From an uncultured Pseudomonadales bacterium (lineage in GTDB: Bacteria > Pseudomonadota > Gammaproteobacteria > Pseudomonadales > Balneatricaceae), in assembly GCA_937773555.1 (NCBI GenBank), contig CALJVT010000004.1:353998-417997 (forward strand): a DNA stretch of 64,000 bases. Reading direction: 5' to 3'. The position numbers and the translations under genes were made by a program. A model generated the notes under the pieces. It had not been told where the DNA came from and ran no database searches. It saw only the letters and a program-made list of their open reading frames with translations. This document shows, in pieces, positions 19,463 to 30,323 of the stretch; position 1 is the stretch's first letter; each line of letters starts with the position of its first letter.

Positions 19463-19747
19463 TTATAGACTATCGTTTACCTGATCGCGTAATTCTTTCC
19501 CTGGTTTAAAGTGGGGGACATACTTTGCCGCTAATTCTACCGAATCACCAGTTTTTGGATTACGCCCTGTTCTGGGTGCTCGATAGTGCAAACAAAAGCT
19601 ACCAAAGCCTCTTATTTCAATTCGATCACCCGCCGCCAAAGCATCTGCCATATGGTCAATAATGGCTTTAACTGACTGCTCCACATTCTTTACGGGAACG
19701 CTTTCAAAACGGTCAATCAAATTCTCAATCAGTTCAGACTTACGCAT
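19463..19747 (-). CDS. ihfB: Integration host factor subunit beta
   Basis: A 94-aa HU/IHF family protein that bends DNA as a heterodimer with IhfA. It starts [10 protein letters not shown]; the beta-arm signature [20 protein letters not shown] with Pro and RTGRNPKTG is diagnostic. It follows rpsA by 16 bp, the standard order of the cluster in gammaproteobacteria. Confidence 0.96.
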   Translation of the reverse strand: MRKSELIENLIDRFESVPVKNVEQSVKAIIDHMADALAAGDRIEIRGFGSFCLHYRAPRTGRNPKTGDSVELAAKYVPHFKPGKELRDQVNDSL

Positions 19748-19763
19748 AGCCTATCCTTTTTTA

Positions 19764-21428
19764 TTATTTTTTGAGCTGTTCCTTGATAAGGTCACCAATA
19801 GTAGTTGGGCCTTCGGATTCAACCGACTTAGTGTTCAGCTCTTGCATTTGCACACGTTGTTGAGCCGCTTCTTGGGCCCGTATTGCAAGGCTAATAGAAC
19901 GGCCTTTGCGGTCTAAGCTAGCAACAAAACTGGTGATCGCTTGGCCTTCATTAAAGTCTGTTAGTTCTTGGCCTTGAGCCAACTCACCTCGCTTTAAAAA
20001 GCCTTGTACACCTTCGGCTAAGTTAACCAGCAAACCCCCAGAAGTCACTTCTGCGATGGTACCGTTTACCTCCGCGCCTTTAGCATTAGCAGCTGCATAG
20101 TCAGAAAACGGATCTCCTGCCATCTGTTTAATACCCAGAGCTACTCGTTGGCGTTCCGTATCAATAGATAATATTACAGCTTCAATCTCTTGGCCTTTCT
20201 GGAAACCTTCCAGTAAACTCTCATCGCTCTTATTCCAATCTACATCTGACACATGAACGAGACCATCAATACCATCTTCTAAGCCAATAAATAGGCCAAA
20301 ATCAGTCTTAGAGTTTAACTTTCCAGAGACCTTATCACCCTCTGAATACTGCTTCGAGAAAGCAACCCATGGACTTTCGCTGCATTGTTTCATGCCTAAA
20401 GATAAACGACGCTTTTCACCGTTGATGTCTAGAATCATCACTTCAATTTCTTCACCGACAGACACCATTTTTGATGGGTGCAAGTTACGCTTCATCCAGC
20501 TCATTTCCGAAGCATGCACTAGGCCTTCGATACCATCAGACACTCGAGCAAAACAACCGTAATCTGTCACTGTGGTCACCGTGGCTGGTAACCGACTCCC
20601 TACCGGGTAGGTGTCTGTGAAGCTGGTCCAGGGGTCCTGTTGTAGTTGTTTCAAACCCAAGGACACACGCTGCTTCTCAGCATCAAATTTCAACACTTTA
20701 ACTTCAATGTCTGCACCAGCAGTTAACATTTCACTCGGGTGTTTAATACGACGCCAAGCAATGTCAGTAATGTGCAGAAGACCATCAAGGCCTCCAAGGT
20801 CGATAAAGGCGCCATAATCAGTTAAGTTCTTCACAAAACCTTTCACTACCGCACCTTCTTCAAGAGTAGATAAAACTTGCGCACGTTGTGCTTTGTTGGC
20901 TTCATCCATCAGGGCTCGACGAGAAACAACAACGTTATTGCGTAACATATCTAGCTTGATAATCTTAAATTCTAGATCCACACCTTCTAAATGAGACACA
21001 TCTTGCAACGGGCGGGTGTCGATAAGGGAGCCAGGCAAGAATGCACGAATGCCACCAAGCTCAACGTTAAAACCACCCTTAACACGAGCACTAATAACAC
21101 CCGTGACAGTTTGGTCGTCCGTTTGGATTTTTTCGAGTTGATGCCAGCGTTCCATTTCACGAGCACGTTCACGAGATACTTGAGTTGCGCCTAAGCCATC
21201 TTCAATTTCCTGTAGGGCAACCAGCACGTCGTCGCCTACGGCAACCTCTAGTTCACCAGCTGCATTAAGAAACTCACTGCGTGACACCACGCCTTCAGAC
21301 TTTAAGCCCACATTAATTGTGACGACTTCACTATCAATAGCAATGACTACACCCGTAATCAAAGAACCCTTTTTCATCTCTACCTGCTGAAGACTTTCTT
21401 CAAACAGATCTGCGAAACTTTCGCCCAT
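19764..21428 (-). CDS. rpsA: 30S ribosomal protein S1
   Basis: A 554-aa protein with six S1 (OB-fold) repeats; the first two are divergent and the last four carry the VSLGLKQ / LSLGMKQ type endings at regular spacing. S1 brings mRNA with weak ribosome sites to the 30S subunit. The ATG at 21428 has no clear Shine-Dalgarno in front, as for rpsA of other gammaproteobacteria, where S1 controls its own translation. Full length matches the family (557 in E. coli). Confidence 0.97.
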   Translation of the reverse strand: MGESFADLFEESLQQVEMKKGSLITGVVIAIDSEVVTINVGLKSEGVVSRSEFLNAAGELEVAVGDDVLVALQEIEDGLGATQVSRERAREMERWHQLEKIQTDDQTVTGVISARVKGGFNVELGGIRAFLPGSLIDTRPLQDVSHLEGVDLEFKIIKLDMLRNNVVVSRRALMDEANKAQRAQVLSTLEEGAVVKGFVKNLTDYGAFIDLGGLDGLLHITDIAWRRIKHPSEMLTAGADIEVKVLKFDAEKQRVSLGLKQLQQDPWTSFTDTYPVGSRLPATVTTVTDYGCFARVSDGIEGLVHASEMSWMKRNLHPSKMVSVGEEIEVMILDINGEKRRLSLGMKQCSESPWVAFSKQYSEGDKVSGKLNSKTDFGLFIGLEDGIDGLVHVSDVDWNKSDESLLEGFQKGQEIEAVILSIDTERQRVALGIKQMAGDPFSDYAAANAKGAEVNGTIAEVTSGGLLVNLAEGVQGFLKRGELAQGQELTDFNEGQAITSFVASLDRKGRSISLAIRAQEAAQQRVQMQELNTKSVESEGPTTIGDLIKEQLKK

Positions 21429-21522
21429 GGCAATACTCGATGAGGTTGGCGCTACGCTCAGAACTGCTTTGCAGTATGGGCGTCTCGAAAGACCTCTAGT
21501 TAGTTAAAGTTAAGTAAGGTTG
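21429..21522 (-). promoter_or_regulatory. rpsA leader with small hairpin
   Basis: The 94 bases between cmk and rpsA hold a perfect 5-bp hairpin with a 3-base loop (ACTGC/GCAGT, 21,463-21,475) about 40 bases before the rpsA ATG, and no strong Shine-Dalgarno. Known rpsA leaders fold into hairpins used for autoregulation, so this may be part of one. The stem is short, so the call is tentative. Confidence 0.35.
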
Positions 21523-22200
21523 CTATAAAACACCCTTACTATGAATAAATGTAAGTATCTTTTGCTCCACATCTAGAATACTCATGTGGGTGCAATCGAT
21601 CACTAACGCATCTTCAGAAGGCTTCAAAGGTGCAACAGTACGACTTTCGTCGCGCTCGTCCCGTTTCTGAATATCAGTCAGTATGTCCGACAGGCTAGCA
21701 CTCAAACCCTTGCTTTTCAACTGTTTATAACGTCTATCAGCCCGTTCTTGTGCGCTTGCTGTTAAGAAAACCTTTACTGGGGCTTCTGGAAAGATTACCG
21801 TGCCCATGTCTCGTCCATCCGCAACCAAACCTGGCAATTCTGCAAAAGCACGCTGCCGCTCCTGCAAAGCCTTACGAACCAAGGTGAGACTGGCGACTTT
21901 GGAAGCGTTCATACCACAGGTCTCAGTGCGAATTGAAAGGCTCACGTCTTCTCCTTCTAACACCACCTGCACACCATCACCATGGGCTTTAAATTGCACA
22001 TCTAAACACCCAGCAATATCAGCTACAGCCAGCTCGTTTTCTGCGCTCACACCATGGTGCTCAGCAGCCAAAGCCACTAAGCGGTATAGCGCACCACTAT
22101 CTAGTAAATGATAACCTAAGCGATCTGCAAGTAATTTACATAGCGTGCCTTTGCCAGAGCCACTAGGTCCATCAATAGTGATAATGGGGACATTTTTCAT
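21523..22200 (-). CDS. cmk: Cytidylate kinase
   Basis: A 225-aa P-loop kinase ([13 protein letters not shown] near residue 10) that turns CMP and dCMP into the diphosphates. DSGALYR and [11 protein letters not shown] are family motifs. Its ATG overlaps the tyrA-aroA stop as ATGA. Order cmk-rpsA-ihfB is conserved. Confidence 0.97.
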   Translation of the reverse strand: MKNVPIITIDGPSGSGKGTLCKLLADRLGYHLLDSGALYRLVALAAEHHGVSAENELAVADIAGCLDVQFKAHGDGVQVVLEGEDVSLSIRTETCGMNASKVASLTLVRKALQERQRAFAELPGLVADGRDMGTVIFPEAPVKVFLTASAQERADRRYKQLKSKGLSASLSDILTDIQKRDERDESRTVAPLKPSEDALVIDCTHMSILDVEQKILTFIHSKGVL

Positions 22201-24443
22201 AATTGAAATTCCTCTTCGAGCGCCATACCTACAGTCCGTGCAAGTTCCACAAAATTAGGAAAAGATGTGGCAACATGGGCACAATCTAGAATTTTTATTT
22301 CGGCCCCAGCGCGCAAACCCGCAACAGTAAAGGCCATCGCAATACGATGGTCATGGTGTGTGACAATATGCGCAGCATTAAACTGTGCATCGGCTCCCAT
22401 ACCTTGAATGATGGCTCCATCAGCAGTTCCTTCAATGCTGACTCCCATAGCGCTGAGTCCATCTACCATAGCTTGGATACGATCACTCTCTTTTACTCGC
22501 AGCTCTTCAGCGCCAGTAATTGTGGTGACCCCAGTAGCACAAGCAGCCGCAATCATTAGCGCTGGGAATTCGTCAATGGCCAAAGGCACTTGGTCTTCAG
22601 GCACATGAATGCCTTTTAATGGCGCATACTTAATATGCAGGTCTGCGACTGGTTCGCCACCTACTTCTTGCTCATTTTCAATGGCTAGATCTGCGCCCAT
22701 TAAGCGCAAAATATTAACCACTCCAATACGAGTTGGGTTCATACCAACATGCTCAATAATAAGGTCTGAACCTGGACAAATAGCTGCAGCCACCAAGAAA
22801 AAAGTGGCCGACGAAATATCTGAGGGCACATCAATATCTGTAGCCATAAGGTGCCCCTGGCCCAAAATGGTACAGGTGTCTGCAGTGCGCTCTACATCAT
22901 AACCAAATCCCTTAAGCATACGTTCTGTATGGTCACGAGTTGGCGCAGGCTCAGTAACGCTGGTATTGCCTTTAGCGTATAAGCCAGCCAACATGACACA
23001 AGACTTTACCTGCGCACTTGCCATAGGTAAGTCGTAATGAATGCCCGTTAGCTGCTGACCACCTTTTATTTTGATTGGCGGACAACCCCCCTTTGCTGTA
23101 TCAATTATCGCACCCATTAAGCGCAATGGCTTAGCTACACGCTCCATAGGACGCTTGTTAAGCGACACATCGCCACTGAGTTCAACATCAAATACTTGAC
23201 CCGCCATTAAACCGGCCAGTAACCGAATGGTGGTGCCAGAGTTGCCAACATAAAGCGGCCCAGGTGGAGGCTTGAGCCCATTAAGACCCACACCATGGAC
23301 CACAACTTTTCCTTCTGTAGGGCCTTCGATAACGACACCCATGTCACGGAACGCTTGCAGCGTTGCCATGGCGTCTTCGCCTTCTAAAAAGCCACTAATA
23401 TGAGTAGTACCTTGGGCTAAAGCGCCAAGCATTATGGAGCGGTGGGAAACAGATTTGTCCCCAGGAACGCGAATACGCCCTTGTACTTGGCCGCCAGCGT
23501 GTACATTGAAATGTTTTGTATTTGTCATAGTTCCTGTATAGGCAGAGTTTGCCAATATTTTTTCAAAATGATGTCGTGCACTTCGTGCGCGAGTTAATAT
23601 ACCCATGATGGTTTGACTGTCACCTGTGGCCACAGCACCTCTTAAATTAGCCAAACCTTCAGTGAACTGATCTAAGGTTTTGAGGCAGGCCTCACGGTTG
23701 GCTAGAAACACATCATGCCACATGGTTGGGTCGCTTCCAGCAATTCGGGTAAAGTCTCTAAAACCCCCTGCTGCGTAGCGAAAAATGTCTTTATTTTCTG
23801 AATTTGACGCTAACGTGTCTACTAAAGAAAAAGCTAAAAGGTGAGGCAAATGGCTTGTTGCTGCCAATACCTCATCATGCCTTTCAACCTCCATGAGTAA
23901 TATTTCACTACCAATACCAGCCCACATGTCCGCTAGAACTTCAATAGCCTGTGGATCACTTGTCGTTAACGGAGTGATAATAAACTTGTGATCAACAAAC
24001 AAATCAATGTTTACTGCGCTGATACCACTGCGCTCAGACCCTGCAATAGGGTGTCCGGGCACAAAACCTGGTGGAGGTGTGGCAAACACGTCGTAGGCTG
24101 CAGCAATAATGCTGCCCTTCACACTCCCCACATCTGTTAACACTGTGTGAGCATTTAGATAAGGCGCCACTTGAGCCAATACTTTCTCCATGGCCTTAAC
24201 AGGTACTGCCAGCACCACTAGATCCATTTGATCAATCGTCGTTGCTAAATCCATCACCTGATGATCGATTATCCCCTGATCCTGTGCTTGCTGCATACTG
24301 GCTTGATCGAGATCATAACCCCATAGTTGATGCTTTTGAGTGCGCCGCAAGGCAGCAGCTAAAGAACCACCAATTAGGCCTAAGCCCACTACTAGAACCT
24401 TACCATGGGAAAATACCAAAGAAGACTGAGGCTCAAAGGCCAT
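22197..24443 (-). CDS. tyrA-aroA: Fused prephenate dehydrogenase / EPSP synthase (TyrA-AroA)
   Basis: A 748-aa bifunctional enzyme. Residues 1-300 are the NAD(P)-dependent prephenate or arogenate dehydrogenase (Rossmann motif [13 protein letters not shown], catalytic His131 in HPIAGSE), which leads to tyrosine. From about Met306 the protein is 5-enolpyruvylshikimate-3-phosphate synthase ([25 protein letters not shown]), the sixth shikimate step and the glyphosate target. The linker is about 10 residues, TGTMTNTK. The same fusion is known in Pseudomonas. It shares bases with pheA (TAATG) and cmk (ATGA), so translation of all three is coupled. Confidence 0.95.
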   Translation of the reverse strand: MAFEPQSSLVFSHGKVLVVGLGLIGGSLAAALRRTQKHQLWGYDLDQASMQQAQDQGIIDHQVMDLATTIDQMDLVVLAVPVKAMEKVLAQVAPYLNAHTVLTDVGSVKGSIIAAAYDVFATPPPGFVPGHPIAGSERSGISAVNIDLFVDHKFIITPLTTSDPQAIEVLADMWAGIGSEILLMEVERHDEVLAATSHLPHLLAFSLVDTLASNSENKDIFRYAAGGFRDFTRIAGSDPTMWHDVFLANREACLKTLDQFTEGLANLRGAVATGDSQTIMGILTRARSARHHFEKILANSAYTGTMTNTKHFNVHAGGQVQGRIRVPGDKSVSHRSIMLGALAQGTTHISGFLEGEDAMATLQAFRDMGVVIEGPTEGKVVVHGVGLNGLKPPPGPLYVGNSGTTIRLLAGLMAGQVFDVELSGDVSLNKRPMERVAKPLRLMGAIIDTAKGGCPPIKIKGGQQLTGIHYDLPMASAQVKSCVMLAGLYAKGNTSVTEPAPTRDHTERMLKGFGYDVERTADTCTILGQGHLMATDIDVPSDISSATFFLVAAAICPGSDLIIEHVGMNPTRIGVVNILRLMGADLAIENEQEVGGEPVADLHIKYAPLKGIHVPEDQVPLAIDEFPALMIAAACATGVTTITGAEELRVKESDRIQAMVDGLSAMGVSIEGTADGAIIQGMGADAQFNAAHIVTHHDHRIAMAFTVAGLRAGAEIKILDCAHVATSFPNFVELARTVGMALEEEFQL

Positions 24444-25567
24444 TAAAGCACCGCCTGCGGGTATGAGCCTAATAAGCGTACTTCTACGGAGTCTTGATCT
24501 AAGTCTTTTAAAACTTGTTGTACTTTGGCGTCACTGTGATGACCCTCAAAGTCAATATAGAACACATAGCCCCACGCACCATGCCCCGAAGGCCTAGACT
24601 CAATGCTAGTCATACTTACGTCATGACGATGAAAGGGTTCCAGTATATGGTATAGGGCACCCGGCTTGTTTCGAGCCAATACTAATAAAGAGGTTTTATC
24701 TTGGCCAGAAGCTGGCACTGTAGAGTGACCAATAATTAAAAACCGGGTGGTGTTATCTGGCTGGTCTTCAATGTTGGCATGCTCAACCTCTAGTTCATAT
24801 AGTTCTGCCGCCATGATGCCTGCAATAGCAGCCACTTTACCAACATCCTCCCCTGTCTGATTTGCTACCCTGCGGGCTGCTTCTGCATTACTGCTCACTG
24901 CAAACCGTTCTGCGTGTGGCATGTGGTTATCCAACCATGAGCGGCACTGCGCTAACGATTGGGAATGAGAATATATGCGCTCTACTTGGGATAGATCTGT
25001 ACCGTACTTCAGCAATAAATTTTGGTGAATACGCATTTCTACTTCACCAGAAATAACCAAGGAGGAGTGACGAAAGCTATCCAAGGTATGGTTAATCATA
25101 CCTTCAGAGGAGTTCTCGATGGGCACTACACCATAATTAGCACTTTTGGCTTCTACTTCGCGGAACACTTCATCAATTGAGCCTAAAGGTGCACTTATTA
25201 CCGAATGCCCAAAGTGTTTTAAAGCGGCAGCTTGAGTGAATGTTCCCTGAGGCCCAAGAAAAGCAATCCTCATTGGCTGTTCGTGGGCCAAACATGCCGA
25301 CATCAGCTCACGAAACAGGCGTGCCATCTCCTCATCATCTAATGGGCCTTGATTACGCTCCATCACCCTACGCAACACTTGCGCCTCTCTCTCGGGGCGA
25401 TAAAACACAGCATCTTCGCTACCCTGATGCACCTGTTTAACTTCAGCAACTCGCTGCGCACAGGCTGCACGTTGGTTTATGAGGCTTTGTATTTGTTGGT
25501 CAATTTGATCAATATCTTGGCGCAATTGGCCAAGTTCTTGCTCTTGGGTTGATGCTGGCTTGGTCAT
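24443..25567 (-). CDS. pheA: Bifunctional chorismate mutase / prephenate dehydratase
   Basis: A 374-aa enzyme of phenylalanine synthesis. Residues 1-90 are an AroQ-type helical chorismate mutase (LRQDIDQIDQQIQSLINQR). A prephenate dehydratase follows (AFLGPQGTFTQAAALKHFG, NTTRFLII) and a C-terminal ACT domain (ESRPSGHGAWGYVFYID) that binds phenylalanine for feedback control. The open frame begins at 25603, but the ATG at 25567 (MTKPASTQ), 8 bp after the serC stop, fits homologues better. The hisC gene that lies next in Pseudomonas is missing. Confidence 0.95.
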   Translation of the reverse strand: MTKPASTQEQELGQLRQDIDQIDQQIQSLINQRAACAQRVAEVKQVHQGSEDAVFYRPEREAQVLRRVMERNQGPLDDEEMARLFRELMSACLAHEQPMRIAFLGPQGTFTQAAALKHFGHSVISAPLGSIDEVFREVEAKSANYGVVPIENSSEGMINHTLDSFRHSSLVISGEVEMRIHQNLLLKYGTDLSQVERIYSHSQSLAQCRSWLDNHMPHAERFAVSSNAEAARRVANQTGEDVGKVAAIAGIMAAELYELEVEHANIEDQPDNTTRFLIIGHSTVPASGQDKTSLLVLARNKPGALYHILEPFHRHDVSMTSIESRPSGHGAWGYVFYIDFEGHHSDAKVQQVLKDLDQDSVEVRLLGSYPQAVL

Positions 25568-25574
25568 AATTATT

Positions 25575-26663
25575 TTAAGCCCAGTGTCGAGTTTCAAAAT
25601 CATTCATAAAGGCGACCAACGCACGTACGGCCGCTTCGGGAACTGCATTATATATACTTGCCCTCATACCACCCACACTGCGATGACCCTTGAGGTTAAG
25701 CAAGCCATTAATTTCTGCCTGCTGTAAAAATTTAGCATCTAGTGTTTTATCTGCCAAGGTAAAGGTCACATTCATCTTAGAGCGATTGGAAACACTGATC
25801 TTATTAGAATACAACTGACTTTCATCTATTGCTTGGTAAAGCAGGCGTGCTTTTGCCGCATTTATTTCAGCCATAGCACCAAGTCCACCCTGCTTTAACA
25901 GCCAATCAAAAACCAACCCAGCCAAATACCAAGTATAGGTTGGTGGCGTATTTAGCATAGAATCATTAGCTGCTTGCATGGCGTAGTTAAACGGGTTTGG
26001 CGTGGTTGCCTGCGCACTACCCAAAAGGTCTTCCCGAACGATGACTAAAGTTAGTCCAGCTGGACCAATATTTTTTTGCGCCCCCGCATAAATAACACCA
26101 AACTGAGTCACATCGATTGGCTCTGAAAGAATGGTTGACGACATGTCTGCTACTAGGGGTACTGCACCAGAATCAGGCACATAGTCAAATGCCAAACCAC
26201 TAATGGTTTCATTGGGACAATAGTGAAGATAAGCCGCATCTTTATTAAGCTTAAGATCGCTTTGAGCCGGCACTTTAAGGTAGCCACTCGAAGCAGTTGA
26301 TGCGGCTTCTGAAGCTACGCCATAGGGCGCCATGGCTGCTATAGCTTTAGCAGACCAAATTCCAGTATCTACATAGTCTGCATGGGTTTTAATGCCTAGC
26401 AAATTCATAGGTAACAGGGCAAACTGAGCAGTGGCCCCTCCTTGCAAAAATAACACTTTATAGTTGCTTGGAATGCCCATTAACTGACGTAATTTAGACT
26501 CAGCTTGCTGCACTAATGCCATATAAGCAGGATGCCGGTGACTGATTTCCATCACCGATAAGCCACGGCTTTGCCAATCCAACATTTCTGCTTGGGCCAG
26601 CTCCAACACTGCAGTGGGCAGTGCAGCAGGACCAGCACTAAAATTAAACTGACGTGTATTCAT
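25575..26663 (-). CDS. serC: Phosphoserine aminotransferase
   Basis: A 362-aa fold-type I PLP enzyme. FNFSAGPAALP at the start, the PLP lysine in GAQKNIGPAG, and the C-terminal GHRSVGGMRASIYNA are diagnostic. It makes 3-phosphoserine for serine synthesis and also acts in the pyridoxal 5'-phosphate route. It lies 6 bp after gyrA, so it is probably co-transcribed with it. Confidence 0.97.
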   Translation of the reverse strand: MNTRQFNFSAGPAALPTAVLELAQAEMLDWQSRGLSVMEISHRHPAYMALVQQAESKLRQLMGIPSNYKVLFLQGGATAQFALLPMNLLGIKTHADYVDTGIWSAKAIAAMAPYGVASEAASTASSGYLKVPAQSDLKLNKDAAYLHYCPNETISGLAFDYVPDSGAVPLVADMSSTILSEPIDVTQFGVIYAGAQKNIGPAGLTLVIVREDLLGSAQATTPNPFNYAMQAANDSMLNTPPTYTWYLAGLVFDWLLKQGGLGAMAEINAAKARLLYQAIDESQLYSNKISVSNRSKMNVTFTLADKTLDAKFLQQAEINGLLNLKGHRSVGGMRASIYNAVPEAAVRALVAFMNDFETRHWA

Positions 26664-26669
26664 CGACGT

Positions 26670-29318
26670 CTACTCCTGCTCCGGCGCATCCGTCGTGGTC
26701 GAAGCCTCGTTCGACTCGACCTCAGGGCCACCCTCTGTGGAAACTACAGCAGCTTGATCTGCAGCTTCATCAGTGTCCTCCTCCATCGTTTCTGCAACAC
26801 GCGCAACTTGCACCAGCTTTTCGCCTTCTTGCACTTTAATTAAGGTTACGCCTTGGGTATTACGACCCAAAACAGACACTTCGCTGATTCGAGTGCGTAC
26901 TAGGGTGCCTTGGTCACTGATAAGAATCACTTCATCACCATCAAACACCTGAACTGCACCTATAAGAGCGCCGTTACGTGCAGACATTTGAATTGCGATA
27001 ACACCCTTACCACCACGACCCCGCACCGGATAATCTTCGTTCCGGCTTTGCTTACCATAGCCATTTTCACTAGCAGTCAGAATGCGTCCTTCTGTTTGAG
27101 GCATAATTAAACTAATGACAATGGCATCTTCAGCAAGGCGTATACCACGGACCCCTCGAGCAGTTCGGCCCATAGGGCGCACATCACCTTCATCAAAGCG
27201 CACAGCCAATCCGTTGTTTGCAAATAACATGATTTGCTGATCACCATCAGTGACAGTCGCTCCAATAAGCGTGTCACCTTCATCTAAGCCAAGAGCAATT
27301 AATCCACTCGTCCTAGGTCGCGCAAATGCAGTCAGTGGCGTTTTCTTCACAGTGCCACTAGCAGTCGCCATGAAGATGTAGTGCCCTTCTTGATAACCAC
27401 CCTCTGGCAACGGCAGAATAGTAGTCAGCCTTTCACCCTCGTCCAGTGGCAATATGTTAACAATAGGGCGCCCACGGGCAGTACGACTTGCTTGTGGAAT
27501 TTCAAATACCCGCAACCAATACACTTTACCGCGGTTACTAAAGCACAAAATAGTATCGTGGGAAGAGGTTACCAGCAGATGCTCTACAAAGTCGTCTTCT
27601 TTCACTCCTGTGGCTGCTTTGCCTCGACCACCTCTGCGCTGAGCTTGGTAATCACTCACTGGCTGAGTTTTAGCGTAGCCGCCATGGGATATAGTCACCA
27701 CCATGTCTTCTTCAGGGATCAGGTCTGCTACCGTAAGATCTTGGCGTGAAGCGATAATTTCTGAGCGACGCTCATCACCGTAAGCCTCTAAAACTTGTGC
27801 CAACTCTTCACGAATCACTTCCATCAAACGTTCTGCAGAACCTAGGATTTCTAATAACTCTGCAATACGCTCTAATAACAGCTGGTATTCAGCTACCAGT
27901 TTATCTTGCTCTAATCCCGTCAAACGGTGCAAACGCAGGTCTAAAATAGCCTGGGCCTGGCCATCAGAGAGTTGATATTCATCCCCGTGCAAGCCAAATT
28001 CAACACCTAACGTGTCTGGCTTACACGCATCTGGTCCAGCGCGCTCAAGCATAGCCACTACTCGGCCAGCAGGCCAACGTTGCGCAACTAACTTTTCACG
28101 AGCTTCCGCGGCGTTTGCAGAAGTTTTTATAAGTTCGATCACTGGATCGATGTTAGCCAAAGCCACCATTAACCCTTCAAGCACGTGCCCACGCTCTCGC
28201 GCTTTTCGTAATTCAAATAAAGTTCGTCGCGTAACAACTTCACGGCGGTGACGTACAAAGGCTTCCAGCATTTGTTTAAGGTTTAAGGTACGTGGCTGGC
28301 CATCAACCAAGGCCACTACGTTAATGCCAAACACGTTTTCCATTTGTGTTTGCGTATACAGGTTATTGATAAGAACCTCGGGCACTTCACCACGACGAAG
28401 CTCAATAACCATACGCATGCCATCTTTGTCAGACTCATCACGCAGCTCAGTAATACCTTCGATTTTTTTATCTTTAACAAGTTCAGCAATTTTTTCAATT
28501 AAACGCGCCTTGTTAACCTGATAAGGCAATTCTGTAACAATAATAGACGCTTTATTATTTTTTGGATTTTCTTCTACGTGATAGCGGGCGCGCACATAAA
28601 TTCTGCCACGGCCAGTACGGTATGCCTGCACAATACCTGCACGACCATTAATAATGCCTGCTGTTGGGAAATCTGGGCCCGGGATGTGCTGCATTAGCTC
28701 ATCCACTTCAATATCAGGGTTCTCAATGAGGGCCAAACAGCCACTCACCACCTCATTAATATTATGCGGTGGAATGTTAGTAGCCATGCCTACAGCAATA
28801 CCTGAGGATCCGTTAACCAAAAGGTTGGGTAACCGCGTGGGCAAAACATCTGGGATCATTTCGGTGCCATCATAGTTAGGCACAAAATCAACTGTATCTT
28901 TCTCTAAGTCGGCCAATAAATCGTGGGCAATCTTTTGCATACGGATTTCCGTATAACGCATAGCTGCTGCAGAGTCACCATCTACTGAACCAAAATTACC
29001 TTGACCGTCAACCAGGGTATAACGCATAGAAAAAGGCTGCGCCATACGTACAATAGTGTCGTATACCGCAGTATCACCATGAGGGTGATACTTACCGATA
29101 ACATCACCCACCACACGGGCAGATTTCTTGTAGGGCTTATTCCAATCGTTGCTCAACTCATTCATAGCGAACAATACACGCCTGTGCACAGGCTTCAAAC
29201 CATCACGCACATCCGGCAGGGCACGTCCAACGATGACGCTCATAGCGTAATCTAGGTAGGACTGTTTGAGTTCATCTTCAATATTTATAGGCGATATTTC
29301 TTTAGCCATTTCAGCCAT
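26670..29318 (-). CDS. gyrA: DNA gyrase subunit A
   Basis: An 882-aa topoisomerase subunit. Numbering from 29318 coincides with E. coli: catalytic Tyr122 (AAMRYTE), Thr83 and Asp87 in the quinolone region ([10 protein letters not shown]). Thr at 83 is the natural state in Pseudomonas and is not by itself a resistance change. The C-terminal part shows the six beta-pinwheel blades and ends in an acidic, low-complexity tail of about 40 residues. An alternative ATG lies three codons downstream. It is the first gene of the minus-strand run gyrA-serC-pheA-tyrA/aroA-cmk. Confidence 0.98.
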   Translation of the reverse strand: MAEMAKEISPINIEDELKQSYLDYAMSVIVGRALPDVRDGLKPVHRRVLFAMNELSNDWNKPYKKSARVVGDVIGKYHPHGDTAVYDTIVRMAQPFSMRYTLVDGQGNFGSVDGDSAAAMRYTEIRMQKIAHDLLADLEKDTVDFVPNYDGTEMIPDVLPTRLPNLLVNGSSGIAVGMATNIPPHNINEVVSGCLALIENPDIEVDELMQHIPGPDFPTAGIINGRAGIVQAYRTGRGRIYVRARYHVEENPKNNKASIIVTELPYQVNKARLIEKIAELVKDKKIEGITELRDESDKDGMRMVIELRRGEVPEVLINNLYTQTQMENVFGINVVALVDGQPRTLNLKQMLEAFVRHRREVVTRRTLFELRKARERGHVLEGLMVALANIDPVIELIKTSANAAEAREKLVAQRWPAGRVVAMLERAGPDACKPDTLGVEFGLHGDEYQLSDGQAQAILDLRLHRLTGLEQDKLVAEYQLLLERIAELLEILGSAERLMEVIREELAQVLEAYGDERRSEIIASRQDLTVADLIPEEDMVVTISHGGYAKTQPVSDYQAQRRGGRGKAATGVKEDDFVEHLLVTSSHDTILCFSNRGKVYWLRVFEIPQASRTARGRPIVNILPLDEGERLTTILPLPEGGYQEGHYIFMATASGTVKKTPLTAFARPRTSGLIALGLDEGDTLIGATVTDGDQQIMLFANNGLAVRFDEGDVRPMGRTARGVRGIRLAEDAIVISLIMPQTEGRILTASENGYGKQSRNEDYPVRGRGGKGVIAIQMSARNGALIGAVQVFDGDEVILISDQGTLVRTRISEVSVLGRNTQGVTLIKVQEGEKLVQVARVAETMEEDTDEAADQAAVVSTEGGPEVESNEASTTTDAPEQE

Positions 29319-29509
29319 AATTATGCCAATTTCCTTGTGCGACTAACGCTTCGAGCTTACCTTTCGGCGCCCTTATGGACAACGCCAGAAACCGGCGCTA
29401 AATAAAGCCCAACTTTAGCACAATTAGAGGCTAATTTGCCACCTACAAAGCGATCATTAGCAGGCCGCATAGATGTTGGTTTTCGGATGCAGTCAATCGA
29501 TTTACGCGG

Positions 29510-29515
29510 TATAAT
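29510..29515 (+). promoter_or_regulatory. Candidate -10 box for ubiG
   Basis: A perfect TATAAT lies about 35 bases before the GTG start of ubiG in the 231-bp divergent gap to gyrA. No good -35 match is present at 16-18 bp, so the promoter is only a candidate. No other structure stood out in this gap. Confidence 0.4.
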
Positions 29516-29549
29516 CGACCCCATTACTTTACTAGCGTGAAACTCCACT

Positions 29550-30266
29550 GTGAATCAAAACGTTGACCCAGCTGAAATAGCCAAATTTGAAGCCCTTGCA
29601 GCCCGTTGGTGGGATCTAGATAGCGAGTTCAAACCTTTACACGCCATTAATCCATTACGTATTGGATGGATTGATGAACGCGCCCACCTGCACGGTAAAA
29701 AAGTAGCTGACATTGGCTGTGGTGGCGGTATTGTCGCAGAAGCCATGGCGCTGCGTGGCGCAACTGTTACAGGCATAGACATGGGAGAGGCCCCTCTGAA
29801 AGTGGCACAACTACACAGCTTAGAAAGTGGTGTAAAAGTTGATTACCGACAAATGACTGCAGAACAACTAGCGGACGAAGAAGCGGGTTTATATGATGTT
29901 GTGACCTGCCTGGAAATGCTAGAACACGTGCCAGACCCTAGCGCAGTTGTTGCAGCCTGTGCAAAACTACTAAAGCCAGGTGGCCAGGCTTTCTTTTCTA
30001 CTATTAACCGCAATGCAAAGTCGTATTTGTTCGCAATTATTGGCGCAGAATATCTGTTAAAAATGCTTCCCAAAGGCACTCATGAACATAAGAAGTTCAT
30101 CAAACCCTCTGAACTAGATCAATACATGCGTTTGGCAGGCTTGTCTGCGCAATCAATGACAGGCATGACCTACAACCCTCTCACCAAAAAATACGCCCTA
30201 ACAGCTCGAGACGTCGACGTTAATTACATCGTTTATGCCACAAAACCACACGCTGGAAAATCTTAG
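29550..30266 (+). CDS. ubiG: Ubiquinone biosynthesis O-methyltransferase
   Basis: A 238-aa SAM-dependent methyltransferase that carries out both O-methylations of ubiquinone synthesis. Motif I is [23 protein letters not shown] is the post-I region. The N-terminal [25 protein letters not shown] is specific for UbiG. The start is GTG. It is divergent from gyrA and followed by yciK; the mupP phosphatase gene that often lies between them in Pseudomonas is absent. Confidence 0.96.
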   Translation: MNQNVDPAEIAKFEALAARWWDLDSEFKPLHAINPLRIGWIDERAHLHGKKVADIGCGGGIVAEAMALRGATVTGIDMGEAPLKVAQLHSLESGVKVDYRQMTAEQLADEEAGLYDVVTCLEMLEHVPDPSAVVAACAKLLKPGGQAFFSTINRNAKSYLFAIIGAEYLLKMLPKGTHEHKKFIKPSELDQYMRLAGLSAQSMTGMTYNPLTKKYALTARDVDVNYIVYATKPHAGKS

Positions 30267-30323
30267 GGCCATTATCAAAACTAAGCCCACCTTGGTTTGA
30301 TTTATTTTAGGACAAAACTTTTC

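Noticed and set aside
28316-28521. Open frames inside gyrA, rpsA, tyrA-aroA and other large genes on the opposite strand
   Set aside because: They have no ribosome sites, family motifs or sensible composition and lie entirely within well supported genes.
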